A stretch of 64,000 nucleotides of DNA from Neodiprion pinetum. Taxonomy: Eukaryota; Arthropoda; Insecta; Hymenoptera; Diprionidae. The notes under the pieces were generated by a model, which was not told the origin of the DNA, made no database searches, and saw only the letters and a list, made by a program, of their open reading frames with translations. The translations under genes and the position numbers were made by a program. The DNA lies in the NCBI RefSeq assembly GCF_021155775.2, contig NC_060232.1:29395922-29459921 (forward strand), written 5' to 3'. The number at the start of each line of letters is the position of its first letter. Positions within the stretch are counted from its first letter, which is position 1. Below, in pieces: positions 48,501 through 59,924 of this stretch.

Positions 48501-50814
48501 CTGTTTCAGGTAATCAGACTATCTTTATCAGCTAATCAAACTTTTTGTCTGTTTCAGCTAATCAAACGTTTTAACTTTTTAGCTCATCAAACTTTTTGAC
48601 GTTTTAGCTAATCAAACCTTTCATCTGTTTCAGCTGCTAATCAAACCTTTTATCAATTTCAGCTTATCAAACCTTTTATCTCTTTCAACTAATCAAACGT
48701 TTTAACTTTTTAGCTCATCAAACTTTTTGACGTTTTAGCTAATCAAACCTTTTATCTGTTTCAGCTGCTAATCAAACCTTATGTCTGTTTCAGGTAATCA
48801 GACTATCTTTATCAGCTAATCAAACTTTTTGTCTGTTTCAGCTAATCAAACGTTTTAACTTTTTAGCTCATCAAACTTTTTGACGTTTTAGCTAATCAAA
48901 CCTTTTATCTGTTTCAGCTGCTAATCAAACCTTATGTCTGTTTCAGGTAATCAGACTATCTTTATCAGCTAATCAAACTTTTTGTCTGTTTCAGCTAATC
49001 AAACGTTTTAACTTTTTAGCTCATCAAACTTTTTGACGTTTCAGCTAATCAAACCTTTCATCTGTTTCAGCTGCTAATCAAACCTTTTATCAATTTCAGC
49101 TTATCAAACCTTTTATCTCTTTCAACTAATCAAACGTTTTAACTTTTTAGCTCATCAAACTTTTTGACGTTTTAGCTAATCAAACCTTTTATCTGTTTCA
49201 GCTGCTAATCAAACCTTATGTCTGTTTCAGGTAATCAGACTATCTTTATCAGCTAATCAAACTTTTTGTCTGTTTCAGCTAATCAAACGTTTTAACTTTT
49301 TAGCTCATCAAACTTTTTGACGTTTTAGCTAATCAAACCTTTTATCTGTTTCAGCTGCTAATCAAACCTTATGTCTGTTTCAGGTAATCAGACTATCTTT
49401 ATCAGCTAATCAAACTTTTTGTCTGTTTCAGCTAATCAAACGTTTTAACTTTTTAGCTCATCAAACTTTTTGACGTTTTAGCTAATCAAACCTTTTATCT
49501 GTTTCAGCTGCTAATCAAACCTTTTATCAATTTCAGCTTATCAAACCTTTTATCTCTTTCAACTAATCAAACTTTTTGACTGTTGCAGCTTATCAAATCT
49601 TCTGTCCGTTTCAATTGATTTGTCCCTTTGTTCGTTACTTATATTTCTTACTCATCTAAGCTAATTATCTTTTTGTCTGTATCGACACATGTCATTAATT
49701 GTATTTTCATCTGTTCCAGGTAACTGAGTTTTATTGACTATACTGAAAAATCAACGTTTCAATTTTCAGGCTTAGGTCTGGTTGTACAACCCTTCATACA
49801 TAATCAAAACAACTATCTTTTATCCATAATTAGAACAGTTATCTTTCATCGATAATAAATAGTCAGCGGGTTATATGAACTAAAATATTTCGAACAAACT
49901 GCGAATATACGCGAGAACGAATTTATTGGAAAAAACAAGTTATCATAATAACATGTGAAAAAAAGTCATGTGCAATTTTTGGAAGAACGTAAGATCGATC
50001 TTGCAAGTATTCTCCGTGGAGTAGGCCTACTGGGGATACCACGTAAAAAAAAACGCGCCAGATGCTCTACCGCTCGCGGTGGTGTGGAAACGAGTATAAG
50101 TGAAATTATTTTCACTGGTCAAATACTAACATGTAGTTTTTCAAATGATAATTTTATTTAAATCATGCTTCGATAATGTGTAACGCGTGTGAAATCGTAA
50201 TACTTTCGGATTTCACTAGTTTAGGCAGAGTGAATTCCACGTAAAAACATTTTTCTTTTTGATAAATTTCGTTTTATAATTAAAGTCAACAAGGTGCACA
50301 TAAACTTTTAGTAATTTAGAGTTTGGAAATCCAACATATTTCTATTTATTGTGCATCTATTTAGATAATATTATTTTTGCCGATATTTCGGAGTTAGATT
50401 GACATTGCTGAATTTGACCCAAATGAATTTGCGTAGTTGAAAAGTATACGGCGTCCATACGGGGTTATATGAAAATTTCAGCCTGCTCCCGTTCGTCATT
50501 CCATTGGCATACTATTCGACTCTGTATGATCTGTGTACACGCGGTGAGCGATGGTAAATTCAGTTCGTTTCGGCTCTACCTACCGACCGCTTACCGGATT
50601 GCGTTGCGCGTGAAGCAACGGCCTCTGTGACTATCGAAATTAGTACCGAAGAAAACGTAGTTTGTGTTGGCGCGGCGATACTTGCCGGGTACAAAAAACC
50701 TGAGTAAGACCTTTCTGTCTTGCTAGTTCTCGGTAGTTTTCTGCTATTTCTTCCGCATTGTGCACGCGTTGCACATTGGGAACTACACTGCTGATTTACG
50801 AAACGACGGCGACG
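45541..50814 (+). other. Interval holding the tandem array, upstream of DHX30
   Basis: No coding exon is supported. At 46300-46860 there are overlapping frames on both strands without homology. At 47218 a small inverted repeat, CCTGCGC and GCGCAGG around TCAAC, is seen. The tandem array fills 47587-49612. A CpG-rich block at about 50490-50810 just before ATG 50815 is the proximal DHX30 promoter candidate. Confidence 0.5.
47587..49612 (+). repeat. Higher-order tandem array whose monomers mimic 3' splice sites
   Basis: About 2.0 kb made of roughly 79 monomers of 22-26 bp. The typical monomer starts CTAATCAAAC, continues with a T-rich tract such as TTTTTGTCTG, and ends TTTCAG or TTTTAG. Six monomers (26, 22, 26, 25, 25, 26 bp) plus CTG make a 153-bp unit. 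A longer 284-bp unit adds five monomers and another CTG (131 bp). One monomer per unit begins GTAATCAGACTATC. Its start falls at 47767, 47920, 48073, 48357, 48510, 48794, 48947, 49231 and 49384, giving spacings of 153,153,284,153,284,153,284,153, so the array settles into a 437-bp super-period. Internal copies are nearly identical; the edges are degenerate, as expected for unequal exchange. Every frame has stops, so it does not code. Confidence 0.95.
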
Positions 50815-53800
50815 ATGTTGTCTATCGCAAAGGATTCGTTGAAAAAGTCTCACAATTTTTATGTATACAACAAATCATTCACTTGCATAACGTCTCTGCG
50901 TGCAAAGTTTACGCGGCATGTCGAAAAGACCCAGTGTCACGAATCGTGCGCGGAAAATGGTACGTTCCTAATGCCGAGAAGTTTAAATAACCTATAAGCA
51001 TGATGCAATTACAAAAGTGTGAATTCTTGCTTAACAAAAGTTTTCATTGGATAAAGTCCTCGTTGATATGTTCGAAATTTTATCTTTATAATGTTTCAGT
51101 CATCCGTCAGCCAAATCACAACACGAAACAAGAGGTAACGATGCAAAGTTCTTCCTCTCATCAGCAGACAATGTACGTTCAGAAGGATTTTTTTACTTCT
51201 GCACAAAGGTAATATTCGTGACTAGCACACAATTTATGCTCATTTATTCTACACTACAATGTTTTCTTGCAAACAAAACCAGCTCATTCTTAGGCTATTT
51301 CATTTTTGCAATAATACTGATCGTCAGCACCAAATGTTGGAAATAACTTGCCATCAACTTTACTCACATATATATTTATGATTAATATGATTCGAAGAAT
51401 AAATACAAAGCCTGGATTGAATTTTTATTTCAGTATTCTTTGTTGCAGGTCTCACGGTAAAGAAATCGAACAGAACATACTTGATGTATTGTTGGCCAAT
51501 CTTCTGAAAGCTAATGGTATAGACAAGCAGGGTACCTTCTTACACAAGACGATGAGCCATCTCATGGCTGTGAAACTGCAAGCGATACGTACCACTTTGG
51601 AGGATAACTTAAAATTACCTCCTTCCGTGCTATATGTGAATAGAACAATTGATCGATACAAAAAACATGAGATACCTTATTTTAAGGTATCAAAGACAGA
51701 ACAATTTTTGAGAGAAAACGATTCAAGGGCAATGTTATTGTCTAAGAAATTGACAAAAAGTCCTGCTTTGAACTGCATCAACACGTTTCATACCAGTGCA
51801 TTAAACAGAGTTTCTTTTGATGATGAAATGAACAAAAAAATGCATAATCAAAGGTCACTTGCCAAAGACGACAATGTAGATTTTAATCATCAGCATGAGG
51901 ATCACAATGATGATTTTCATTTTGAATCAGTAAATTGGTTGAAAGATGAATCAAATAATAAATTCCGTCCAAATGACAAATTGGAAAATGATTCCTTGGC
52001 AGAAGCAATGGATTCCTTTGTGGAGAGAACTGTAAGAAGAAGGCATGTGAAAAGACATTCTCAAACCTTACATTCAGGTTGTAGCAAAGAAGATCAAAAT
52101 AAGGGCATGTCAGATACTGCAAAAAAAGTTACCGTCAGCCAGGAAAGTATGTCTTTCAGTAGCTTCTATTACTAAAAAGTTGTTAGCAAGTGAATTACGC
52201 ACTTTTATTTGAATAATTTCACATTTCAAATAACTCAGTAAACTCTATGTGAATCAACTGGCTTATTATTTACAGAACTGGAAAAGTTGTACCCAGATCC
52301 ACGAAATGCGATGAATAAAATTTATTCCATTGTCAGCACAGAATTCAAAGATCCAAAGTACATGGTGAAAGTAAATTTTGAATCTATATTGCCAAACAAG
52401 GGTAAAATAAGAATCTGGCAAGCTACCTACAATGTATTGTGGCCAAATGAAATGAGTTTCACGGCTATAGCTAAAACAAAAGCAGCTGCTTCTAGCGCAG
52501 CAAGTCTTAAGTGCTTACAACATTTGGTATCAAATGGAAATGTGAAAAATGGTGTGCCAATGGTTTATGGCCCTAATGAAATTAACGATATTATGAATTC
52601 ACCAATCAGAATAGAAATTCGGCCAAAGTTAATTGAGAGTGTAAATCAACTTCTAGATCGTTACAGTGAGGTACGCATACTCAATATGTCTAGGCTTGTG
52701 ATTCGAATCTTGAAACTTATTTACAATGATAATTTGTAGAAATATACATTTATTCATTAGTGGATACATTTTAAGCAAAATTTCCCATTGCTCTAGGATA
52801 TAGCACCACTTTTGAGGAATTCAGAAGCTGAACCAAATAATATTAACTCATCACAAATTGAAATGATTGACAGTGACGAAGATATTTACGAAGGCGAAGC
52901 GATTTCACCCACAGTAACCAATATGATTCAAGCATCTGATCGCTTACTTGATCCACTTAGAGCAACACCATTAATCCAACATAGTAAAGCGACTCTGGAT
53001 AAACGAGATATGGAAATGTATCAGAGACTCAAAGCAAGGCAAACTGACAGCCACATCAATTTACCCATCATGAAGTACAGGTGAACTGATTAAGATTGAC
53101 TAAGAATTTTGAAAAGTAGAGAAAAAATTGTTGAAACCCCACAAATTTAAAGTCTCTAAAAGCTTTGAATCTTGCACTCTTTTATTGGAGATTTACTATT
53201 TTTATATTTTAAAATGATGGCTATGTCAATTGCTTTGTTTGTAACAAAACAATAAGCATGAATCACGTCGATGCCAACAAAAGTTTATTGGGGATCCATT
53301 GTACGCTAAGTCGGTGAGATTAAATATGATGAGAGTTAGAGAATATTTTATGCAAATATTACATTTTTCTTTATTAATTTCTGGGGACAAATATATGAAA
53401 TCAGGAAAAGTGTCAGAAATCAAGTTTTCTGGCATTAGACCTAGCTTTTTCGGAGTGTTTGGATCATTACAGCAAAATATTTTTTTTTTTTTTTCTTTAT
53501 CCAATCTGGGACAACTTTTCTCTGTTTTTTACACGAAAAAAGTCTTCAAAATTACCGATCTGAAGGCATCTGGCCACCCAAGTGACTTGGGAAATGGGTA
53601 TATTCTAAAAAAAATTCATAAATTCGAAAGTTTAAAACGGAATATGTTTATCTTCGAACACATAGTACAATACGATCTTACGAATACGTGAAATAAATTT
53701 CAGACAAAAATATTAAAAAATGTTAAGGCAACAGCAATTTTTGTACAGGTCCTCTGTATAACTGGCTAATTTTTATATCACACGATTTTTTTTGCAAGAG

Positions 53801-56800
53801 TTCATGTCGAGAATAATAGTATAGTTCTATAGGATTAAAAATTCTAGAGGAAATTGTATTAACAGAGATGTACGAGTTGATAAATTCCATAATTTGCACA
53901 ACATTTCTCTGAAACTATACAATTGCAAAAAATGTGTTCTACCGTTGTTCAATCATGAGAAGAATTTCCCAACTTTTTAGCATTCACAGAATTTAATACC
54001 GAGGAATGGGAAGGAAATTGTGGAAACATGCGTATAACATTGAAAGTTTTCATGAATTTTACCCGTCTGCCGCTGATCTTTGCCATAGTCATTTTTAAAC
54101 CGACGATTAAAAAAAAAAAAAAAAGAACGTTGCGCGCGCACGTGGCGCGTGTATGACGTATGCATGTTATACGTATAATATGTATGTCAGAACCACGTGG
54201 TCCGATCGTCCTTCGCCTTGCCTCGCAAACGAAGGCGCATGCGGCAATGGGGGGCAACCTTGCGCGGGATCACAACCTCCCTGCAAATTGGCTTATCGCC
54301 ATTTCATATCGCGAATATATTCGCGAATGTGAGGGAGCGACACTTGTTTGCAAAATTGGGAACATCGTCATCATGACCTTGACCCACCAAATGTACAGCC
54401 AACCGGAGTTTTCTACCAGGTTGCCCGCATTTTTAGACTGCGGTGACCCTGGCCGGTTCTACCGCTTGGCAAACGAGGAAGCTCAAGCCTTCTCACCGGC
54501 CTTGGCCGGTGCTGGTGGCCGTCAAGTGACGATAAAATACACACGGCGACCTCCAAGCCACGAGCTGACCGTGATTTTCGCGATACGTGGCCTCCAATCC
54601 TCATTTTTCAAACATTTGCGCTGATTGCGCTATGAACGTGCTCAAGAATTAGCCTTGACATGATATTAAACTGCGAATTATGCAATCACCTTGCGTTTTC
54701 ACGCGATTTCTTCAAACAATATTTTACTCACTTGCCCATCTAAATTAGATTTCTTAGTCGTGCATAATCGGCAGTAAGAATTGCAAAAATCATTTGAAAT
54801 TTTTTACCGTTTGCAGATCGATCCTCCGTTGTAAATTACGATGCGTTATGCGCAAGTGTCATACGCATTCTTTTTATCTCATAATTTGCGAAGAATAAGT
54901 TTTCATCTTTATTCTAACGAAATTTATACGTATTTACGAGCATCTATCGGCATTGGCGATATCTGCGCGAACTCTATTTCGGTCGTATGGTATTCAAGTG
55001 GGGGAAGCGTGACGTGATTTGACGCGTATCTTCACCGCTTGACGATACGTAGGAATGTCAAATGACGTATTCATGACGCGCCGAAATCCTTGCGTGCGTA
55101 TTTTCGAACCGTTTTAGATTCTGAACATGCCGACAATAGGTTCAATTTTAGCTAATACTGTCGCAGCAACATGCGGTAATGTGCGACAGTTCAATGAATT
55201 TGGTACGTTTAAGTTATTGCGCAATTTGATTATCGATTATACATTTATGCCAAATTATTGACGTGCATTGATAAAAATCGAACCTTTACGAATCCGTAAT
55301 CTTCAATATTTATTTTATACGTGAAGGTAGTTTTATCGGCGTCCCTCAAATATTGAAATCCGGAAAAATTTAAAAACTTAGAAATTTTTGGAAAATTCCA
55401 AGTTACTTAGGCAATTTTACTAAAAATCCTATATCAGAGCGTAGTATTGATGCATTTCAAATTATTTGCTGATGTACTATATCCAACATAATTGGTGCTC
55501 GATGTTTATATTAAATAGCGTGTGTCATCAGTGTACAAGACACTTTACTGAATTAAAAAAACTAGGATTTGGCTGAATTGTTATGTATTCAGTTTTTATG
55601 TACAATGAAAAATACATATGCAACAACAATTTTTGAATTAGAAAATTTGAAGATACGTCAGAAAACTGTTGAGAAAAAATCCCTGATTTCACTAGTATGG
55701 TAAACTAGGAGATAGTTCATAAAAAATTTTATTCTGGTGCTGAAGCAAATATTTATAAATACCAACTGCTTGAAAAAATATGTAACGCTAATCATTTTTG
55801 TTTGCATTACAGAGAGGACATCATAAAACAAGTTGAAGATCAGCGTGTTTTGGTTGTGAAAGGTGAACCAGGCTGTGGGAAAAGTACCCAGGTACCACAG
55901 TTCCTCCTAGACCATTTTACAAACCATGGAAAAGGAACGAACTGCAATATCGTCATCACAGAACCACGTAGAATATCAGCAATTTCGTTAGCCAAGCGTG
56001 TGGCCGCTGAGAGAAACGAAAATTTGGGAGACTCTATTGGTTACCAAGTAAGATTGCAAAGTATCCCGCCAAGTGGGCCGAGTGGCGGGATTCTGTTCTG
56101 TTCAACTGGAATACTTTTGCGAAGATTGCAGAACAATCCTAACTTGGTTGGATGTTCACATGTAATTTTGGATGAAGCGCATGAACGGGACTTGAATACA
56201 GACGTATTGATTGTATTGCTGAACCGAGCATTGCAAAGAAATCCGAATCTGAAACTGATCATCATGTCTGCCACGATAAACGCTGGCTTATTTGAGAAGT
56301 ACTTTGATTGCAATACGATCATGGTTCCTGGCTTTATGCACCCAGTGAAAATGCATTTCTTGGAGGATATAATGCGTCTTGGCATTAGGGATATAACGCA
56401 TCAAGATATGAATCTACCAAACCCATCTGTAAACGCTGAACAACTAGGGAAATTAGTTGAGTGGATCTCAAAAAACAAACCCAACGGTGCTATCTTATGC
56501 TTTCTCCCAGGATGGTCTGAAATACTAAAAGTAAAACGATATTTAGAAGAGAGATTGAGCTCTAACACTCACCTGATTCTGCCTGTTCACTCACGGCTTC
56601 CTCATTCTGATCAGTTAATGATTTTCAATAAAGCACCTTACGGAATCAGAAAAATAATTCTCGCAACGAATATAGCTGAAACTAGTATAACTATTGATGA
56701 TGTAGTATATGTTGTGGATTCTTGTGCACACAAGGAAGTCCGGATTCATCATGACACAGGTGGTTGTAGTATTGACAATCAATGGGTATCACAAGGAAAT

Positions 56801-59362
56801 ATAAATCAGAGGTAATTGATTAAATATATTTCTCGTAAATGTATTGTAAATTTATTTCACAAACTCCTGATTGAACGATAATGTTCGATCAGATAAAGAT
56901 TTCATTTGGTTTTTCTTCTAAACTCGAACATTTTTTATACCATTTGTGTATCCAGGAAAGGAAGAGCTGGTCGTGTGCAGCCTGGTGAGAGCTACCATTT
57001 CATAACTAAGGATAAATATGAATCGCTTGACAAGTTCCCATTACCCGAAATTATGCGGGCTGAACTCCACAAAGCTGTTTTGGACTGCAAAACGTACACA
57101 TCGGAAAAAGCAGCAGAATTTTTCTCTCAGATGCCTGAACCACCGAAAATAACATCTGTGCAGCATGCAGTTAACGAATTAATCGAAATTGGCGCGTTAA
57201 ATAAGAACGAGGACCTGACGGCATTGGGAAAAAGAATTGCACTATTCCCTGTTGACCCTAGACTAAGCAAAGCTATGGTTTACTCTGCTATCTTTCAGTA
57301 TGTATTAATTTTTTTCTGCTTATGCTGCTAGAGTTGTCCGGGAGTTCGCTTTGTTTTCTCACATATTCAAATTTGTACGCTCATTGTACTGGTAGATGAA
57401 ATTGAAAGTGAAATCTTTACCAAACGTGTTTCACAGAGAGAGAGAGAGGTAGGTCGAGTTTGGGGTTAAAAGCAAGAGTGAAAGTAACCCACTGACACCG
57501 AAAGTGGGTTACCTCTTGATCTGCTAACACGATTGGAGCAACGATGTCAGGTCGCCAGAAGTAAAAGTGACATCGCTGCTCATTCTCTCACTTTTAGTGT
57601 ATACATGCATGTATGTTGGTATATTCTCATTCTAACCTGGTTTACCATTTTTCAGGTGCGTAAACCCAATTGTAACACTGACGTCGATACTGTCTTCAGA
57701 CGTTGAAATATTCATGGATAGGTTATATGACAAATCACCAATGAGAAAAATAAAGGCTGAATTTGAGCCTATGAGCGATCATCTTGCCTTGGCTTGGCTA
57801 TTCGAGCAATGGAATGTGTATGCCAATCAAAGCCAAAACGAAGCTTATCAATTTTGCAAAAAAGCGCAGCTTCAGTTTGGCAGGATGATGCTCTTGAAAG
57901 GTTGGTATTTGGAATTAAGTAATTTATTTTATACTTTGTTACTTCGGGTTGAATAAAACGAATTATATCCTGCAAAATTTATTTCGCTTTTCCTTGATAT
58001 GCGGTATTTTTACAATCAAAGCATACGAACCGTTTCAAATTTCTCTTAGCAAATACGTGTTTTTCAGTCCATTCATTTTATCTTATTTCTGCTTGCATTG
58101 TAGACCTGAAAGATTTGTTCGGTCAGCATCTTGCTCAGTGCCGTATGATTGGCACGTACGAAAATTGGAAAGACTTAGGTTCACATCTAAACACAAATTC
58201 AACAAATGACGAATTGGTACGTGGTGTCCTCCTTGCTGGATTAGGAAGGGTGCTCCTGAGAAGAGATGGAGAATTTAAAAATGGTAGATTCAAGAAGGTT
58301 AAGAATGTTATGCTGATGCAGTAAGTACTCGTTGATTCTTATCGATTATACTAGCGTAGCTCAGTGAATTTAATTAGGTGCATTAGATCTCTGTAAGAAT
58401 AATCTATTCCACTTGATGGAGTATTTAGCTATGATTTCTATTCCATTTATATAGGTATTCAAATTATGGTGTGTCGGATATAAATTGTGTGTTTAGGCTT
58501 TTTAATACCATAATCCATATGTTTACAGAGATGGACGGAGAGCAACTTTAACACCTGATAGCGTCAATTATAACAGAGAAAAATGGCCAAGTCCTTACCT
58601 CACCTACCAACGGCATGTTCACAGCAGTGAAAGAAGAACTACTCTTATTCGGGAAAGTAGTATTATTTCACCACTCACCGTCTTATTGTTCACTGAAGGA
58701 AATATTGAGGCACATAATGTAAGTTTTGTTTCGAACTTAAATTTCGTTTTGTAGTTAACGGAATGGAACTAAGTGTAGATGAATTGAAGGTTTAAGTTAT
58801 ACAATTTCTTCAACATTTGAGTACTTGACATCCAATTTGTTTATAGTACTATCTGTGACCATATACCATAACTATAGGTATATGGTACATTCAAGATTTC
58901 AAGTTCTGCTATCCATCTTCATGAAGCGAAGTAATTTTTATTCATTAATTTATTCCAACATCAAAATTTTACAGTATCGGAAAAACAAAGTCGAAACTAC
59001 CGATGTCTTACTGACATTCCAAGATAAGAAAAACGTCCGGCTCATTTGCAGCGAAGAGTAAGAATGCGTTTTTAATTATTCCTCCACCTCAACTAATCTT
59101 TGTCCATTTTTCACTTTATTTATATTGTAACCATTATCTTTACAGAACTGCAGACTTGTTACTGAATCTGAGGAGTTCTTTGCAGAATGTAGTGCGTTAC
59201 TTAATCGAAAACCAAGGTTTGGCTAATTGTGACGAGAACGTCAGGGCTATTGAGTCGTTTAAAAAGGAACTGTTCAATTTACTCTGTAAAATTTTAAACG
59301 AAGCAAATGGACTGGATGATCAATCTGAAGGGTCTATTCGTCAAGCTGAAGAAGAGTGGTAG
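50815..59362 (+). CDS. DHX30: DEAH-box RNA helicase DHX30
   Basis: Twelve exons: 50815-50959, 51100-51208, 51449-52146, 52276-52670, 52797-53080, 55813-56811, 56956-57297, 57656-57900, 58104-58320, 58529-58718, 58975-59057, 59146-59362; all phases agree, 1307 residues (human 1194). The basic N-terminus MLSIAKDSLKKSHNF with few acidic residues suits a mitochondrial presequence; human DHX30 supports mitochondrial ribosome assembly. A double-stranded-RNA-binding-like domain spans about 318-400 (YPDPRNAMNKIYSIV to SSAASLKCLQHL). The helicase core has GEPGCGKST (about 561-569), ILDEAHERD (about 662-670), IIMSATI, ATNIAETSITI and QRKGRAGRVQPGE, then the DEAH-specific C-terminal region. The donor after 57900 (GTTGGT) is weak. 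The start is less certain than the rest. Confidence 0.94.
54309..54326. repeat. Perfect 18-bp palindrome
   Basis: TCGCGAATATATTCGCGA is its own reverse complement and lies in the GC-rich island of DHX30 intron 5. Two TCGCGA half-sites flank an AT core. Confidence 0.9.
55127..55202 (+). other. Possible orphan first exon inside DHX30 intron 5
   Basis: An ATG opens 25 codons (beginning MPTIGSILANTVAATCGNVR) up to a GTACGT donor, leaving phase 1. It follows the GC-rich island. It cannot join DHX30 exon 6, which needs phase 2, without shifting the frame, so it is not a simple alternative DHX30 start. Product unknown. Confidence 0.2.
57465..57581. repeat. Two adjacent intronic hairpins
   Basis: In DHX30 intron 7, GTAACCCACT (57484-57493) pairs perfectly with 57503-57512 over a 9-nt loop. 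The stem can extend outward with bulges through CAAGAG/CTCTTG and GTTA/TAAC to 57465-57528. Immediately after, 57536-57549 (GAGCAACGATGTCA) pairs with 57568-57581 with one mismatch and an 18-nt loop. A GA microsatellite precedes them (57436-57448). Confidence 0.7.
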
Positions 59363-59600
59363 TATCAAGTTAGTATGGTTTTTCTTCAAGAAACATACTT
59401 TCTGTTGGTGCGATACATGTTTTAATTGTGACATCCCGATCCAGAACTGGACTCTTTCAATATACGTTGTGGTCATTTGGTGAAGTTAAAAACAAAGTTT
59501 TTCGTGAGGGTTTCATGCCCTGCGCCAAGTGTTGTAGGGTGACCCAGTGACCCTATTATTCTTATGAAACGTCTACTTCACCGAATCCTCTCAGTGTAAC

Positions 59601-59924
59601 ACCGTATTAGTCCAAGTATAAGTCGAGGTTTTTTGTCGCCGATATTTCCGTAAAAATTCGTGCTTAAGTTATACGCGGGATTGACTTACATTCGGGACAT
59701 GTTTGGAAATTTTATTTATCGCTGGAAAAAACTTATTTTTAACTTAAGTATTCATAAATATGTATAAAAAGGCAATATTAAAAAAAAATATTCCTACTTC
59801 TGTGATGATAACATGTCATAAAATGCGACTTATATTCGATTCCTATAAAATATTCCTGGAAAGAAGTCGAAAAAATGGGAGGCGAATTATGTTCAGAATT
59901 GACTTATACTCAGGGTAATACGGT
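59601..59924. mobile_element. MITE-like element with 24-bp terminal inverted repeats
   Basis: The left end (59601-59624) begins ACCGTATTAGTCCAAG and closes TATAAGTC. The right end (59901-59924), reverse-complemented, begins ACCGTATTACCCTGAG and closes TATAAGTC; 20 of 24 positions agree. The 324-bp interior is AT-rich and has no coding capacity, as in a non-autonomous DNA transposon. The target-site duplication is unclear (a TA is possible), so the superfamily is not assigned. Confidence 0.6.

Larger units (their letters stand above)
53081..55812 (+). other. DHX30 intron 5 with a GC-rich island
   Basis: This 2.7-kb intron separates the acidic linker exon from the helicase core. About 54120-54620 is CpG-rich with E-boxes (CACGTG at 54139 and CCACGTGG near 54192) and a perfect palindrome. 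An unsupported 154-codon frame runs 54160-54624. Around 53220-53700 overlapping frames occur on both strands without homology. Whether the island is an internal promoter, a mobile-element relic or neither is open. Confidence 0.4.

Noticed and set aside
47587..49612. CRISPR-like array interpretation of the regular repeats
   Set aside because: Repeats are contiguous without unique spacers and lie in a eukaryotic gene region; it is a higher-order satellite.
49955..50161. 68-codon + strand frame just after the array
   Set aside because: No homology, start context or splice support.
53226..53691. Overlapping frames on both strands in DHX30 intron 5, considered as a transposon relic
   Set aside because: No transposase motif, terminal repeats or paired exons could be identified by eye.
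54160..54624. 154-codon + strand frame in DHX30 intron 5
   Set aside because: The frame is explained by low stop-codon frequency in a GC-rich patch; composition is not protein-like and no family is recognised.
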